Source of the DNA: Epiperipatus broadwayi
Lineage: Eukaryota > Onychophora > Udeonychophora > Euonychophora > Peripatidae
Length of the DNA stretch: 64,000 nucleotides
Direction of reading: 5' to 3'
Assembly (NCBI GenBank): GCA_028023455.1
Contig: JAQFVV010012497.1
Location: 1,674,001 to 1,738,000, forward strand
The notes under the pieces were generated by a model that ran no database searches, had not been told where the DNA came from, and saw nothing but the letters and a program-made list of their open reading frames with translations. How positions within the stretch are numbered: position 1 is the first letter of the stretch; each line of letters starts with the position of its first letter. Position numbers and translations under genes: made by a program. Below are positions 1 to 12,129 of the stretch, one piece after another.

Positions 1-802
1 AAAGATAAAAGTACAAAAATGTTACAGCTTTAAAATGATTTAATTGAGCCCATGCATCTGGGAAAAAAAAATTACCAGGTGCTGTAAATAATTGCAAATG
101 AAATGATCTTTAAGTAGAAAAAAATTTATTTCATATTTAAGCATTTGAAATAAAAATCTATATTTGCCTAAGTTTGTTGAAAATAATTTTATTTGGTCTG
201 GATTTAAACTCTAAATTATAAACCTGATAGCTAGATATGTTACCTTAGTAGCACGACACCCTTCTAAATATTAAAAGACGCATTTTTAAAGATTTGTCTC
301 AAGCGCACAACACTCTTCAAAATAATTTCAAAAGGCTGAGACCGAATTGATCGACCCAGTCCTGATCGTATCTACTATTCTATGTACAACTGTAAACTTT
401 TCATATTCCACCAAACTTTCTCCACTATTATAGTATTTCCTTGGCCCATATATGTAAATCACTATTGTTTGTTGAATATTAATTTTTCTCCCGATAACAG
501 ATTGAAGAGATTGTAAAATATGAAACGCCTAACTAATAATACTAGATCAATGTTAGTAGTAGTTGGTTCCAACTCGGACAAAGATAGCGCGCTTGGACGA
601 AATACTATTAACTACTCTCTAGTAAGATATATAATCAATAGAGTCGAAAAATTATTTAGAGAAATAATTTACAGAGTTAATGAATTTAATTGGCAACATC
701 GCAAAAAAAAAACAAACAAGCAATTTATTTAAATATGGCTGTTAATAACTTATCAATAATAAACACCAATAAAAGTTTAGTTAAAAAAGTTTATCTTTTT
801 TG

Positions 803-816
803 GTTGCCTAGGTAAT
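803..816. promoter_or_regulatory. RFX X-box-like motif in SPEF1 intron 1
   Basis: The sequence GTTGCC-TA-GGTAAT is an imperfect palindrome close to the RFX X-box (GTTGCC, 0-3 bases, GGYAAC). It lies about 115 bp downstream of the SPEF1 exon on the transcribed minus strand, inside intron 1. RFX X-boxes are known control sites of ciliary genes, usually in promoters but also in first introns. Function here is inferred. Confidence 0.45.
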
Positions 817-929
817 ACACTTTATTAAGCGTACGTTATGCAAAACGTATGTAACTTTTTATATGCAGATAATTTAATAAAATATATATTATTAAGATGT
901 TTATTTTAAAAAATAAATGTTTAAACTAC

Positions 930-1047
930 CTCCATCAGAGAAGTCTCTAGAAATATTTCTCTTAGGTTTTGAAAGAGGGGCTTCGTCAATCCAGCTATAT
1001 AAATCTTCCAAAGCTTCATCGTCAAGTTCTACAATTTTAAAATCCAT
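930..1047 (-). CDS. SPEF1: First coding exon of SPEF1/CLAMP (calponin-homology microtubule protein)
   Basis: The minus strand reads ATG at 1047-1045, then 39 codons plus one base, closed by a donor (GATGGAG|GTAG). The peptide starts MDFKIVELDDEALEDLYSWI and continues DEAPLSKPKRNISRDFSDG. This matches the opening of the calponin-homology domain of SPEF1, where a short acidic leader is followed by L-Y-x-W-(V/I)-D, P-L-S-x-P-K-R-N and S-R-D-F-S-D-G. Family knowledge: SPEF1 binds and bundles microtubules, is found in the central apparatus of motile cilia and sperm flagella, and is about 230 residues long. Only the N-terminal sixth is here. The split codon (G|..) fits the Val that usually follows FSDG, and the remaining exons must lie left of position 1. 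X-box-like motifs on both sides fit control by RFX factors. No frame damage is seen, so I take it as a live gene. The identification comes from the N-terminal motif alone. Confidence 0.85.
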
Positions 1048-1256
1048 TTTGCAAGTCGAATTCTCTTTTACAGTGGATACTGAAATAATTATTTAATATA
1101 TTATTTACAATTTTTCTTTTTTTTTTTTTTATTATTTTTTTTTAGTACCCAGAATGAAAAAGTTACCTTATCATTCTTGGGGTTTATTTAAAAATAATTA
1201 CCAACTTCTAGTTCAACATGGCGTAATTTTTTTAGTATTAACCGCGTGCTGCAAAT

Positions 1257-1287
1257 GTTAGCTTAGCAACAGGTAGTTACAGCCAAT
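1257..1287. promoter_or_regulatory. Second X-box-like palindrome plus CCAAT box upstream of SPEF1
   Basis: At 1257-1270 the sequence GTTAGCTTAGCAAC has a good right half-site (AGCAAC) and a poorer left one, matching about 10 of 14 X-box positions. A CCAAT pentamer follows at 1283-1287. Both lie about 210-240 bp upstream of the SPEF1 start codon, a sensible promoter distance. Confidence 0.35.
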
Positions 1288-2239
1288 CAAAATGTGTAAT
1301 TGAATTGATTCAAGAGTTAACTGGAAAACTTTTGTAACTGTTATTCAAACGAACGTAATAAGTGTACGCGTAAAAGCAGAATGAGAGATAGACAAATATC
1401 AGTGGGAAAAAATTAATGAGAAAATATTTAATAAAATTTTGCCATTAAATCTATTTTGTGATCTGGTTGCGCGATTCAGTCGTGTTATTGTAGCATAATC
1501 TAGATAGAAGAGAGTAGATACTTTTTAAATTTTATTTATTTCCTAATATTGTTAAAAGTATTTTCTAGTTTTAATAGAAACATCCCATTTAAAATAATAA
1601 TAAAAGATATAATAGGTTTTAAGGTGTCCATTGCAGGATTAAACTTCTGCAAAAAAAGTACATCACGCTCAGGACTTTGCCAATCAATTTTGATGTCTGA
1701 AGGAAATTTTAAAAATTGCGCATTTTAAAATTATTGCAAAGGTTTATTAAAAGTGGTCTAGCAAACAAAGCATTGAATGTAATAAGAAAAAATATATATT
1801 AAATAAAAATAGTAATCATTCATCTATTGTTTTGATGATGGGTGACAGGCTGAATAAATGGCTTCCAAGTCATCCTTCCCTCTGCTTATCTGCTTACTTC
1901 CAATATTGTTAACTCTGTCCATAAATCCATGATCTGATAGTAATCAGAGTAAAAGGAAAAATCATAGCAGGAAATAACATGTTTGAGTTACTTTATTCAT
2001 ATTACAAAAACAACTTGCAAGGGAAAAATTAAGTCTTCACAAAACTTTCTATAATTGTTAGAAGGCAATATAACTTGAATCAAGAGGGTTTGTGGAGGAA
2101 CTTGCTTCAAAGCTAAGCTCATGCTATCCAGGAATACATGGAATACCCTGTTTCATATATAGGCTAAGTCAATTCACACACAAAAAAAATTCTATTAAAT
2201 TGAGTTAAATTCCTAACAAAAAAATCTTTCATATAAGGT

Positions 2240-3985
2240 CTTTATCCCAATTCACTGTTCCATTTGCTAAAAATGGAAAATATATCTACATTCAAAAAAC
2301 CTGAGATGCATATCAATAAGTCTATTTGAATTAAGGTCTCAGAATTGGTAATTAAAGATCAAATTGAACAAATGACAATTGATACAATCAGAAGCAATAT
2401 AGAAATATGAACCAGTTGTAGTTTGGCTAGCATAAAATCAGCATTTGATATAATACCAATTGATATTTTAATTAGTCATTTAATCTATTCAATTACAAAT
2501 CATTTTCTAAATAGAGAAATTCCAATGACTCTTAGTAGAAAGTACTCACTATCATTTATTTTATTTAATTCAATCCCACAAGGTTTGCCATTAAATACCC
2601 TTTTAATCACATTCTATATCAATTCTCTTTTTAAAATAGTTGAAAATAAGTTAACTGGAATATTTATACCTGGATTAAAAACAAATATTTCATGTATTGC
2701 ATAAATAGATGATATATCAATCTTTCTGACAATAAAAAAGCAGATACCAAAACTGCTAACAATTCTAACCAATTATTCAACAAATATAAATGATTTCATT
2801 TTAGAAAAATCTACTGTATAATCTATATATATATATTTAGGAAACCATTATGAAATACTTTAAAGGAAAGTCTAATGCATTAGAGGCATTTCCATTTTAT
2901 TTGAGTAACTCTGAAATGCGATTTCAGATACAGGGAAAACTATTTAATAAATGTGAGAATATAATTAATTTCCTTTCATATTTATCACTTTACGTCAAAG
3001 TAACCCTATTCAATCTCCTAAAAATGACACATATTACACACCTATAATAATGGGAAAAAAAACCTTTATACACTGTGTAGAAAATTACTATGATGGGAAA
3101 AATACCTTCAATATCCGTTCTGCACCCTTTATCTCAAAATGGATTGGATTTATATTCTATGATAATGTTCCAAATTCAGAAAAAAATCTTATATCAATAT
3201 GTGCAAAGAGTTTTCCATACCAAGAAATAGGTTAGAAAATAACACCCACAGACAAACTGCCAATCATATCCAGTTCAATATTCTACCCTTCCAAAAAAAA
3301 TTCAACAGCTGGAAGGTGTACTCATTAATTTATGCAGCTCTATCAAATGATAAAAGCAAATCCATTTTAAACATAACTAATAAACAGTTGACTAAAAAAT
3401 TCAAATACTGGTTCCTGGAACCCAAATACTATGCTTTTCTCCAAACATTAAATCCCGAAGCACTCTCCACTCTTCATTTCTACAAATATACAAGAAATTA
3501 TAATAACATAGGAAATATATGCAAATTAATTTAGAGAGTCAGAAACGCAATCACATTTTCTATTCACATGTCACATGTTTGACAATATTCAGTTGGATAT
3601 CGCTAAATTCATGTATCCCCTTTACATCTTTATACTCAATTTATTCTAATGTAATATTGTATATTCCATGAATGAATATCTTAGGTTATAGTTTCTAAAC
3701 GATTTTAAGTTTGTATCAAACTCCATTTGTTTATTTGTCAGTTATGCTCTGTTTGAGATTCATCTGCCTAGGTTGTGGGGGAAGTTTATTATTTAATGTC
3801 TACCTTGTAATTTTTGTAACATTTTAATTCAGTTTCATAGAAACAGTTGTAATCAGCCTAAATTGATTGTTTTCTGTTGTATTTATTTGATTAATCATTG
3901 TAATTTCCGGGATGTTACATACTCTGTACTCAACTTTGTTTTGTAATTTGTTAATTTCCTTTGTATTATGCTTTAAGTGTGAATA
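2240..3985 (+). mobile_element. Degenerate non-LTR (LINE) retrotransposon, plus strand
   Basis: From about 2430 the plus strand reads IKSAFDIIPIDILISHLIYS, the RT palm motif A (D-x-K-S-A-F-D). It continues with NSIPQGLPLNTLL (motif B, normally QGxPxSPxL) and then I-D-D-I-S-I-F-L at about 2704 (motif C, normally A-D-D). Several stops and frame changes follow. The 3050-3540 stretch keeps pieces of a LINE C-terminal region (WKVYSLIYAALSNDKSKS and beyond). At 3820-3985 the sequence turns T-rich and ends ...gaataaaatttgactttgg, like a LINE 3' end. The element is dead. The family is probably in the jockey/CR1 range but I cannot place it. Confidence 0.6.
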
Positions 3986-3989
3986 AAAT

Positions 3990-6410
3990 TTGACTTTGGA
4001 AGGAAATATTTAAAAATAAAAATTATAACAAATGTATACTTTTCCATATCTTTAAAAAGGTGATACAATTGAGCTAGCACATTTACATTATTCTTGTTAT
4101 AGCATATCAGATGTTCATTCATGTGTGGTTCGAATGCAAGAAGACACCTTAATATATTTAGGAACAAAGCAGATATTGTAAGCATAAGGGATGAGAAAAT
4201 CTCACCAACAAACATTAATACAGACACATCACTATTGCAACTTCATTCAAGTCTATGACATGACTATTAGAAAATGGTGACAAAATAAATAATATCAAAA
4301 AACAGGAAATAAATACAACGATGAATATAGAAAGATGTAAATCCTATGTGTAGATGAGAAAATAATGCTAAGTTGTTTTCAATATTGTCAATTTGTTATA
4401 CATAGAATTTTAAATTTCCTCACCTCTTGTATGGAATAAAAAAAAATAAGTGTATATCTATATAAGTGACATAGTTCTTTTTTTGTTGGTTTCTTTATAA
4501 TATTGCAGTATTTTCATACTCTGTCCTATATAAGTGATACTAAGATTCTATTTGCAACCTTATAGTTTAATAAAATCTTTTAAAACACAATAATAATAAT
4601 GATAATAATAAATGTTTGCTTTAACAAAAATAATATATTTGGTAACCCAGATTGATTAATTATATATATATTTAACAATTCAGTATTTATTAATTTAATT
4701 ATTAAATTAGTATTATTTTTACCTATTTGCATCTATAATGTTTTTTTCCATACATACAATATACAAGAGATGTGCTCAAGAAATGAACTTAATGCACAGG
4801 GAAAATATACTCGGAATGGTATTGGAGATTGATGATAATTAGATTTAGGTAATTTTAAATTTCATTAATTTGATTTATTCTGAAGTAAATCTCTTTTTTA
4901 ATACGAATTTGAGCATGCTTACATATTTAATCAGCATTCATCCATATGTATTTATAGTTACTAATGAACCGCCAACTTATTACTTTTTATATTTTAATAA
5001 AATAATTTAAGTCATTAGTAACATGACAAAACTTGCAGGCAGGACAATATTGACTTATTGTTTTAATTTAAAACCTTTTTTTTAAATTGACAGTTCAATA
5101 TGAGGCCTGATTATTATCAGCTATCTTTACTTCTCTACGTTCCTTTACAATATACACAGATATATAATACAACTTAAGATTAAAAATATTTAATTTTTTG
5201 AGAGTTGAAGATGCGATATATTTTCCCAGACTAATTTAATGCATAATACTGCATATATATTTGAACATTATAACTAAAAGCAGATACAGAAACTAAGTAA
5301 TAGAGTAATACAATCAAACCTGACTATCATAGAAAATAGTTTATCATTTCCTACCATCCTTTTAAATGATATGTTTTAGTATTTTAATTTCATAGCTATA
5401 TTATAAGTTTTAATCAATCTTTTCATCATTAATGCTGGTTTTATATCTATTATATACATGCAAGTAATCCTGTTTTACTATATTATTGCATTATATAAAT
5501 ATCTATATAACTTTATCTTGCTTTAACCATGACTATCTAAATTTCATTCTTTCTTTTAGCATTTTAGAGTATCTCTAATATCTAATACTTTATGATCAAA
5601 GAATTAAAAAAAAAAAAGCAATTACAGGCATAACTTTATAAAAGAATATAATACACTATGATGGTGAAATATTTTTTGTTGGCCTTACAATTCAGGTGTT
5701 TCTTTTGTATAAAATTTTTCCTCCTCAGGGAAAATATTGTGCTTTTGAATTTTGAGTTGATCATCCTATGCATATAATGAAACACCATATGAATAAGCAA
5801 CAAAATTGAATAACGTTAACTTGTGCCATCTAAAGAAATTTATGATCCTTTAAATCGATAATTTTTTCATCAAACATTTCTGCTTAAAAGATGTAAATTT
5901 CTGTATATGGTCCAAGTTAATATATAAAATTATATGTGTGCATGTTTTAATATAGATTGAAAAAGTTAGCAAACTATGAAGATAATGAATTACAATCATA
6001 GGAACTTACAAACTTAAAGAAACTTTATAAATTCTTGAGATACCATTACTTATCTCTGTAGTTCTCCAACCTGTTTGATCTCTGTTTCATACATAAATTA
6101 CATGTAGATTATGAAATTACACAATTCACAAAATGCATGTCTTTTTGCTCCTGGTACAGTTCATGAAATATCTAGAATTTTGCACAATTCATAAAATGAG
6201 CATTACAATTTTTGCTCATTTCATGATTTGGATGCATAGTTACAGCTTATACATGTTAATGATTTATCAATATTAATAAAGTGATATATTAGGCTTTAAA
6301 TATCCATTTTGTTAAATTTTAGATGCCTACATCCATAATGAAAGATTTAAAAAACACTGTTACAGAATGTGACATCTTATGGAATAATGTATTAGAACAA
6401 TATGCGATAA
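3990..6410. other. AT-rich intergenic sequence, no gene seen
   Basis: There are only short open stretches with homopolymer-rich composition, (AT)n runs and scattered T tracts. I see no splice-flanked coding segment, RNA gene or clear repeat boundary. Confidence 0.6.
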
Positions 6411-6419
6411 ATGTTGTAA

Positions 6420-7405
6420 ATGATAATAGATTTGATGTTAAAAGAAATAGATAATAATTTTATTTTAGAAGTAAATAAACTATATCAAATTTAGCGGTCA
6501 CAACGAATGTAGTAACAGAAAAATAATTGATATATGGGAACAAAAGAATCTGATATTTCTATCATTTGTTATAATAATTAACCCAAATAATGAAGAAAAA
6601 AATTAATAAATCAAAAACCATAAGTTGATACAGAGTCGCCTGGAAAAGAGAAAAAAGGAAATCATAAAAGCCAAGAAAAAAATAGTCGGGAGAACATGGG
6701 AAATATACATGGATAATAAAAGAAACCTAGATTAATATAAAAAGATACAAATTTCTCCATAAGATAGAACTTTCTACACATGTGATAAAACAATCTTGCT
6801 ATTTTTTTTAACCCAAATTATTTATTTAAATATGGGAATCTTAAACAAAAACCACTACATTTCAGTAAAACTAAGCTAGTTTTAGCTATAAAGGACAAAA
6901 TTAGCAATGTTTCCACTGCAGAGGAAAGCAAAAAATTTATGAATCTTAAACAAAATCCACATTTTACTAAAACTATACTAGTTTTAAGTGAAAATGACAA
7001 AATCAAATATTTCCACGGTAAAGAATGAATAGATAAGAATATCATCTTAAAAGTAAATATGCTATATCAAATTTAGAAGATTCAAAGAATGTAGTGATAA
7101 AATAATGGTTGATTTATACACAATAAAAGAATCTGATATTTTTATCATTTGACATAATAATTAACCCAAATAATGAAGGAAAAATTAATAAATCAAAAAA
7201 GCCATAGATTGATACAGAACTATATGGAAGAAAATCATAAAGCCAAAAAAATAGTGGGGCAAACATGGGAAATATACATGGATAATAAACGAAATGTGGT
7301 CAATCTAAAAACATTCCTTAATAAGATAGAATTTTCTATACATTTGATAAAACAATCTTCTGACTTTTCTTTATTTTGTATTGTTTCAATAAAGATTTTG
7401 GCATA
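6420..7405 (+). repeat. Direct duplication of a LINE-derived segment (about 0.58-kb offset)
   Basis: The segment 6440-6800 recurs at 7020-7390 with about 80 percent identity by eye. Both copies contain the string catgggaaatatacatggat and the flank ctgatatttytatcattt. The second copy gives an open stretch at 7173-7418 reading KAKKIVGQTWEIYMDNKRN, which resembles the linker between endonuclease and RT in non-LTR elements. Between the copies, 6830-7045 holds a further internal duplication of about 115 bp (gaatcttaaacaaaa is present twice). This is probably remains of one LINE rearranged locally. It is not a functional gene. Confidence 0.45.
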
Positions 7406-7980
7406 TATATATATATAAATCTGAAATACTATGTTATACTTTTTTTTTATCACCACATGATAATGTATTTCAATCACTTCCTCCTGAATGTATATTTTTG
7501 CTTCTTAAGTGTTAAAAAACCCCAAAGAACTAAGGAGTAAAAAATCATTTTCATATGCCCTGAACCCTTCTAGTCAGTTTTAAAATTCAAATACACATTT
7601 ACCCCACTTAGCAATTGACTATTTAGCGATATTTCACAATAGCAATCATCATCAATTTGTACCCACTACTTCGATTTACAATCGATTTTTCATTTAAATG
7701 GAAAAAAAATTTTTTGGCAGCCATCTTGAATTTTGCATCACTGATGACATCAGAGATAGATATATTAAATTCATTTTACCCAAAAGCATAAGTATATTAT
7801 TGTAATATGTATACAGGTAATGACTTTGCTGTAATTGCATACACATACAATATTTTATTCATAAAACACTTAAAATATCTATTATTACTGAATCTATAAT
7901 ACTGTATACATCATATATAATAACACAGCAAATGTTCATCCACTTTTTCTTTTAAAATACGTATATATGTTCTACAATAA

Positions 7981-8301
7981 TATCAACAAATTAAAAATTA
8001 TTTTTCTTTTCAAAAACTTTATTTTCTTATCTCAATACTGAACATATACAATATATATAATACAAAACTCCAAGGTTTCAACATTGATTTGTAATTAAAT
8101 AATGTAAAAGAAAGAGTAATAAAATATAGCAGTGGGAGAGAGATATCCTTGAAAGTGACTGTATGAAGATAAACAGTTGAAATGGAGTTTTGTATTATAT
8201 AAATACTGTATATACAGTATATATATATATGTATGTTCAGTATTGAGATAAGAAAATAAAGTTTTTGAAAAGAAAAAGGAGGATTTTTAATTTGTTGATA
8301 A
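7981..8301. repeat. Long inverted repeat (fold-back element)
   Basis: The left arm at 7981-8071 (starting atcaacaaattaaaaat, ending atacaaaactcc) pairs with the right arm at 8184-8301 (starting ggagttttgtattat, ending aatttgttgata). Arm identity is high and the loop is about 110 bp. Transcription would give a long double-stranded RNA hairpin. It looks like a fold-back MITE. Confidence 0.7.
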
Positions 8302-8315
8302 TACTGTATACATAT

Positions 8316-8398
8316 AAGTGTTAAATGTCTTTAGAAAAATTAAACTTTATTTAAATTATTTAAATAAAGTTTAAATTTTCTAAAGTCAACACTTATAT
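8316..8398. repeat. Palindrome made of two SINE tails, head to head
   Basis: The string ataagtgttaaatgtcttta runs into aattaaactttatttaaa and is then mirrored almost perfectly. Each arm matches the tail of the SINE family described at 16322-16620 (tttaaayttttctagacatt). It is an inverted pair of SINE tails lying next to the fold-back. Confidence 0.6.
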
Positions 8399-8582
8399 TA
8401 GATGATGAAATACTCCAATATATAAATACAGTACAGGACAACTAAAATACCATCATCACAAACTTTCAGGAAAACACTAAATATGAATATTAAACTGCAT
8501 GGGTGTGTTTCTTAATTACGATATAATTTTTAAAACACCTGGATAATTATGTAAAAATTGTTATTGATTTTGTAACTTCATT

Positions 8583-8669
8583 AATAAACAATTCAAAACA
8601 AAGCAAAACTCTCCATATAGTAGTGCCACTATATGGAGAGTTTTTGCTTTGTTTTGAATTGTTTAATAA
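8583..8669. repeat. Near-perfect 39-bp-arm hairpin
   Basis: The left arm 8583-8621 (ending ctccatatagt), a loop agtgcc at 8622-8627, and the right arm 8628-8669 (starting actatatggagag) pair with only one or two bulges. The size resembles a miRNA precursor, but the near-perfect pairing and repeat-rich setting point more to a recent MITE or fold-back. Confidence 0.7.
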
Positions 8670-9814
8670 CAATTATGTGCTAGTATGAGATAGTGATCAT
8701 GTGATGTTTAGTGGTTTAACTTCATTAATAAACATGTTATTTACACTCAAGATGTTTCAAATCAAAAGAAAAACATTTTAAAACGCAAATGTCAAATTAG
8801 AAAAGTTTAAAAAGAAAAACAGATTACATTTAATTAATAATCTTTCTACTCGAATGGGGGGGGGGGCAGGGCACTGTTACATTACTAAAAATATACAGTG
8901 AGAAAAATAAACCTAGCAGTATGTTTTAGAAAATTAGAAGTTAGATTTTTTACTTTTAAAATAAGTTGATTTTTTTTTCTAAAGTTGTCTACTTTACGAT
9001 AAGCATTAACCATTTTGTTACAGTGGAGTACAGTAATAAGTCTTTATGTTCAATTAATATTGTTTTTTAATTTGAATAAATTCACATAAGTAATAAACAT
9101 AAATGTACAGTAATATATACTGTAATACAAATTTTTTAAAAAAAGTACTTCAGTATGGATTTTTTTTTTCATTACAATGAAAAACTTCTGCAGAAGAATA
9201 TAAAAACTTTTAAATTCAAATTTAGCTTCACTCACTCTTTCTTTTTGCTATTCTGTACTTTTTAAAGTGAAAATATGCATTTTTTTTTCTAGTGATATAA
9301 AACTTTTCTTTTTAGATACTGTATTTAGTGCAAAAATCAAGAAAATCTTTGAGCTTGGAAACCGATGTGGATATTTTACGTCGACTGGAACTGACCAATT
9401 TTTTTCCCATAGACCACCATTATAATTACATATTCTGTACAAGATATTCTTGCTTAACGATGAGTTTTGGAGGACCAATTGCCATCGCTAAGCAGGGTAA
9501 AATAATATAAATCATGTTTTCTAAGAATCCCAACCAAAATATAATTCTTGATAATGTTTGCTAGTAAGAAAAAGAACTAAATCATAATTTTAGTTGTCTT
9601 TCGCAAATTCTAAATTTTGCAATTCTACATAAATAAGACAGATTTCAACTTTGAAGTTTTAAATTTAATTAATTTAAATTCTGTTTAACAACTATAATTG
9701 AGGCCAAATTCTGTAACAATTTTTATCCTACGTTGTTCTGCTGACTTTCATTTCTAAAAATATTTTGATTTTATTCCAAAATTCACTTTATGACAGAAAG
9801 ATAATGTACTAGAG

Positions 9815-10317
9815 CAGTGTTCTTCAACCCTTGGTACTTTTCTGCAGGTCTGCGTGCTAGACGGGCAGTAAAAAATTTGTAATAATAAATAATAAGAGTT
9901 TAAACTTTTAATTAATATAGCCAATTTTTATTTATTTTTTCATCTCATTTTTACCCAATTAAAAAAAAAAGAAAGCAAAACGAAAACAAAATCTAATCAA
10001 TCATTCATAAATTAATTTGTTTTTCTAGTTATCACAGATGTTTATGGGGGGGGGGGGGTAGAATTAAATTTTTTATTACTTTTCTAAAAAAATTAAAAAA
10101 ATTTTTTTTATTATATAAACTCCATATATACATAAAACTTTATCTTATATATTTAACATTGTTGTTTTGATCAGTTATAACAATTATGCTCATCTTTAAG
10201 AAAATTTATCTATAGACTTCTGCCAGTCTGCGAAATCTTATCCTTATTTTTGCTGGTCCATGGAACCTTATCCTTATTTTTACTGGTCCGCAGGTGTGAA
10301 AAGGTTGAAGACTACTG
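9815..10317. mobile_element. hAT-like non-autonomous DNA transposon, deleted copy
   Basis: It starts cagtgttcttcaaccc and ends ggttgaagactactg, giving the TIR CAGTRGTCTTCAACC seen in hAT elements. Internal sequence (for example cttttaattaatat, the poly-G run at about 10046, and ctggtccgcaggtgtgaaaa near the end) matches the 889-bp copy at 38219-39107. This copy is 503 bp, so it is a deletion derivative. No clean 8-bp target duplication is visible. The flanks are tactagag and cagagcat. Confidence 0.65.
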
Positions 10318-12120
10318 CAGAGCATATAATATTCACTTTTGATTTCAAAAAGTAATGAAATAACTACTATTGATTCAGTCCTAGTGAATGTATAAAATTT
10401 GTATTGACAAATTTTAGCATATATTCCATTTTCATTACTTTAGAATTCAGCAAACGATAAAATTTGCTATCAAAAAAAAATTTCATTCTGCTTAGTTAAT
10501 AAATTTTCTACCAACTCAATCATTTCCCCTGTTATCAGTCTTAAACTGTTATCAGTTATACACATTAACTTTGATAAAGATTTGTTTTATTAAAACTTTG
10601 TTGAAAATATCTCCACCTACAGTAGTATCATTGAGAGAATATCAAGCAGTTCTTCAGTCATATTTTAAGATTTTATAGATCCACTCAATAATCTTCACTC
10701 TATCTAAATTCTTGAAACATGAATAAAGACACCATGAAAAACAAATGCCCTCCAGATGAATTATACTGAATCAGCACTAATTAGACCAGGTTACAATCAC
10801 ATATTCAGTATTGATCAATATTTTTATATTTAAATTTATAAGTGTCTGATTTATTCCATCCACATGTGTGATTATTTTTAAGTACATCTATAAAAGATAT
10901 TACACATGGTATAAGAGAAATAAAGTTGGATTACTCTATGTATATGTTTAATTAAAAAGATATATAGACTTTTAACAAGGTTTTAAAGTTTATAACTGGG
11001 TTAGGGATAATCTGTTTTAATAAATGATGAGTAATAATCAATAATGTAATTGTTTCCTTATTGGTAGTGATGAATATATCAGACACTATAAAATAGTGTT
11101 CTTTATGATATACTTAATTTAGTTTGCAATATTTCAAAAATGTATTTTTTTAAAATTCTATTTATATTATTTTAATAAAATCAATTTCAAGGTTCAGCCC
11201 ATAAATGGACAATACAGGACTTAGTAATAATTTTTTTTATCAAGACTTTTTTTAAAATTTGTAAACATGCTATTACTGTTATCCAAGTCTATTCTTTCTT
11301 GACATGGGTTTACCTTTTTTGTCTAATCTTAGAAGTAAGTTACTGATTACTAATGAAGCATAATATTGGAAGTTTTATTGAATAGTAAAATCAAGTGGGA
11401 TAAAATATTTTTGCAAGTTTGTTGATCTAGGTATAATATATAATTTATCATTTGATGAATCTTGTTAAATTAACAAATCAAATTTCTGATCAGTGTAACG
11501 AATGCGTTACCTAATATCATATTAATGACAATGAACTTTAATATTTGAGTAATTTGATAAAATTTTTGAGGGGATATAAGTTATTTATTGTTAAATAAAA
11601 ATTATCAGTCTCTCTAAACTTCTGACATCTAAGATAAGTGACTTGTTTTCAATATATGTTAGCATTTCTGAAAATAAAAAATTAAATGCCCTAATATTTT
11701 ATGCATGAAAATATTGGGAAAATTAGTTATGCCATATCACTCTCCTAATCTTTGGATCCCCCCTCACCCACTTATTAGCATCAAACTTACATCAGCAATT
11801 TATAGAAATAAGCACACATAATGATTCTTATTTAGAGATAGATGGTCTTATTTTTGATCAGACTTAACTGGTTCTAAGTAAAATTATATCATGATTAAAC
11901 AGATTAATCTGGTATTTTTATTATAATTAAGAAAATTTAAGATGTTGAAAACCTAAATAACAGGTGTAAATTTGACAAAAACAAATTACAATTATTGATG
12001 AAGCTTTTCTGTTTTCAATTTAAGATGTTTAAATTCCTAATGATACAGTAAACATGATACCATTTAAATGCTGAAGCTGATCTGCTGTGAATATATAAAA
12101 GATTTACAATCTGGATAAGA
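10318..12120. other. AT-rich intergenic sequence, no gene seen
   Basis: No coding segment, RNA gene or clear element boundary is recognised. A short GC-richer stretch near 11750 (cccccctcaccc) stands alone. Confidence 0.5.
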
Positions 12121-12129
12121 TTATGCAAA

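Larger units (their letters stand above)
7600..9502. mobile_element. Possible TIR-bounded DNA transposon, composite
   Basis: The left end, tttaccccacttagcaatt at about 7598, is mirrored at about 9484-9502 as atcgctaagcagggtaaa. This gives a roughly 20-bp imperfect terminal inverted repeat with a GCTTAGCGAT core that also recurs subterminally on both sides. No transposase is recognisable inside. The interior carries the fold-back and hairpins listed separately. The TIR match is imperfect and the pairing could be chance or two separate insertions. Confidence 0.25.

Noticed and set aside
520-732. 70-codon plus-strand open frame starting MKRLTNNTRSM
   Set aside because: No recognisable domain, splice context or conserved wording. 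It lies in intron 1 of SPEF1 and ends in a homopolymer-rich stretch.
9248-9510. Overlapping open frames on both strands (76 and 60 codons)
   Set aside because: Both are open only because the segment carries transposon-end sequence. Neither has a start or splice context nor family wording.
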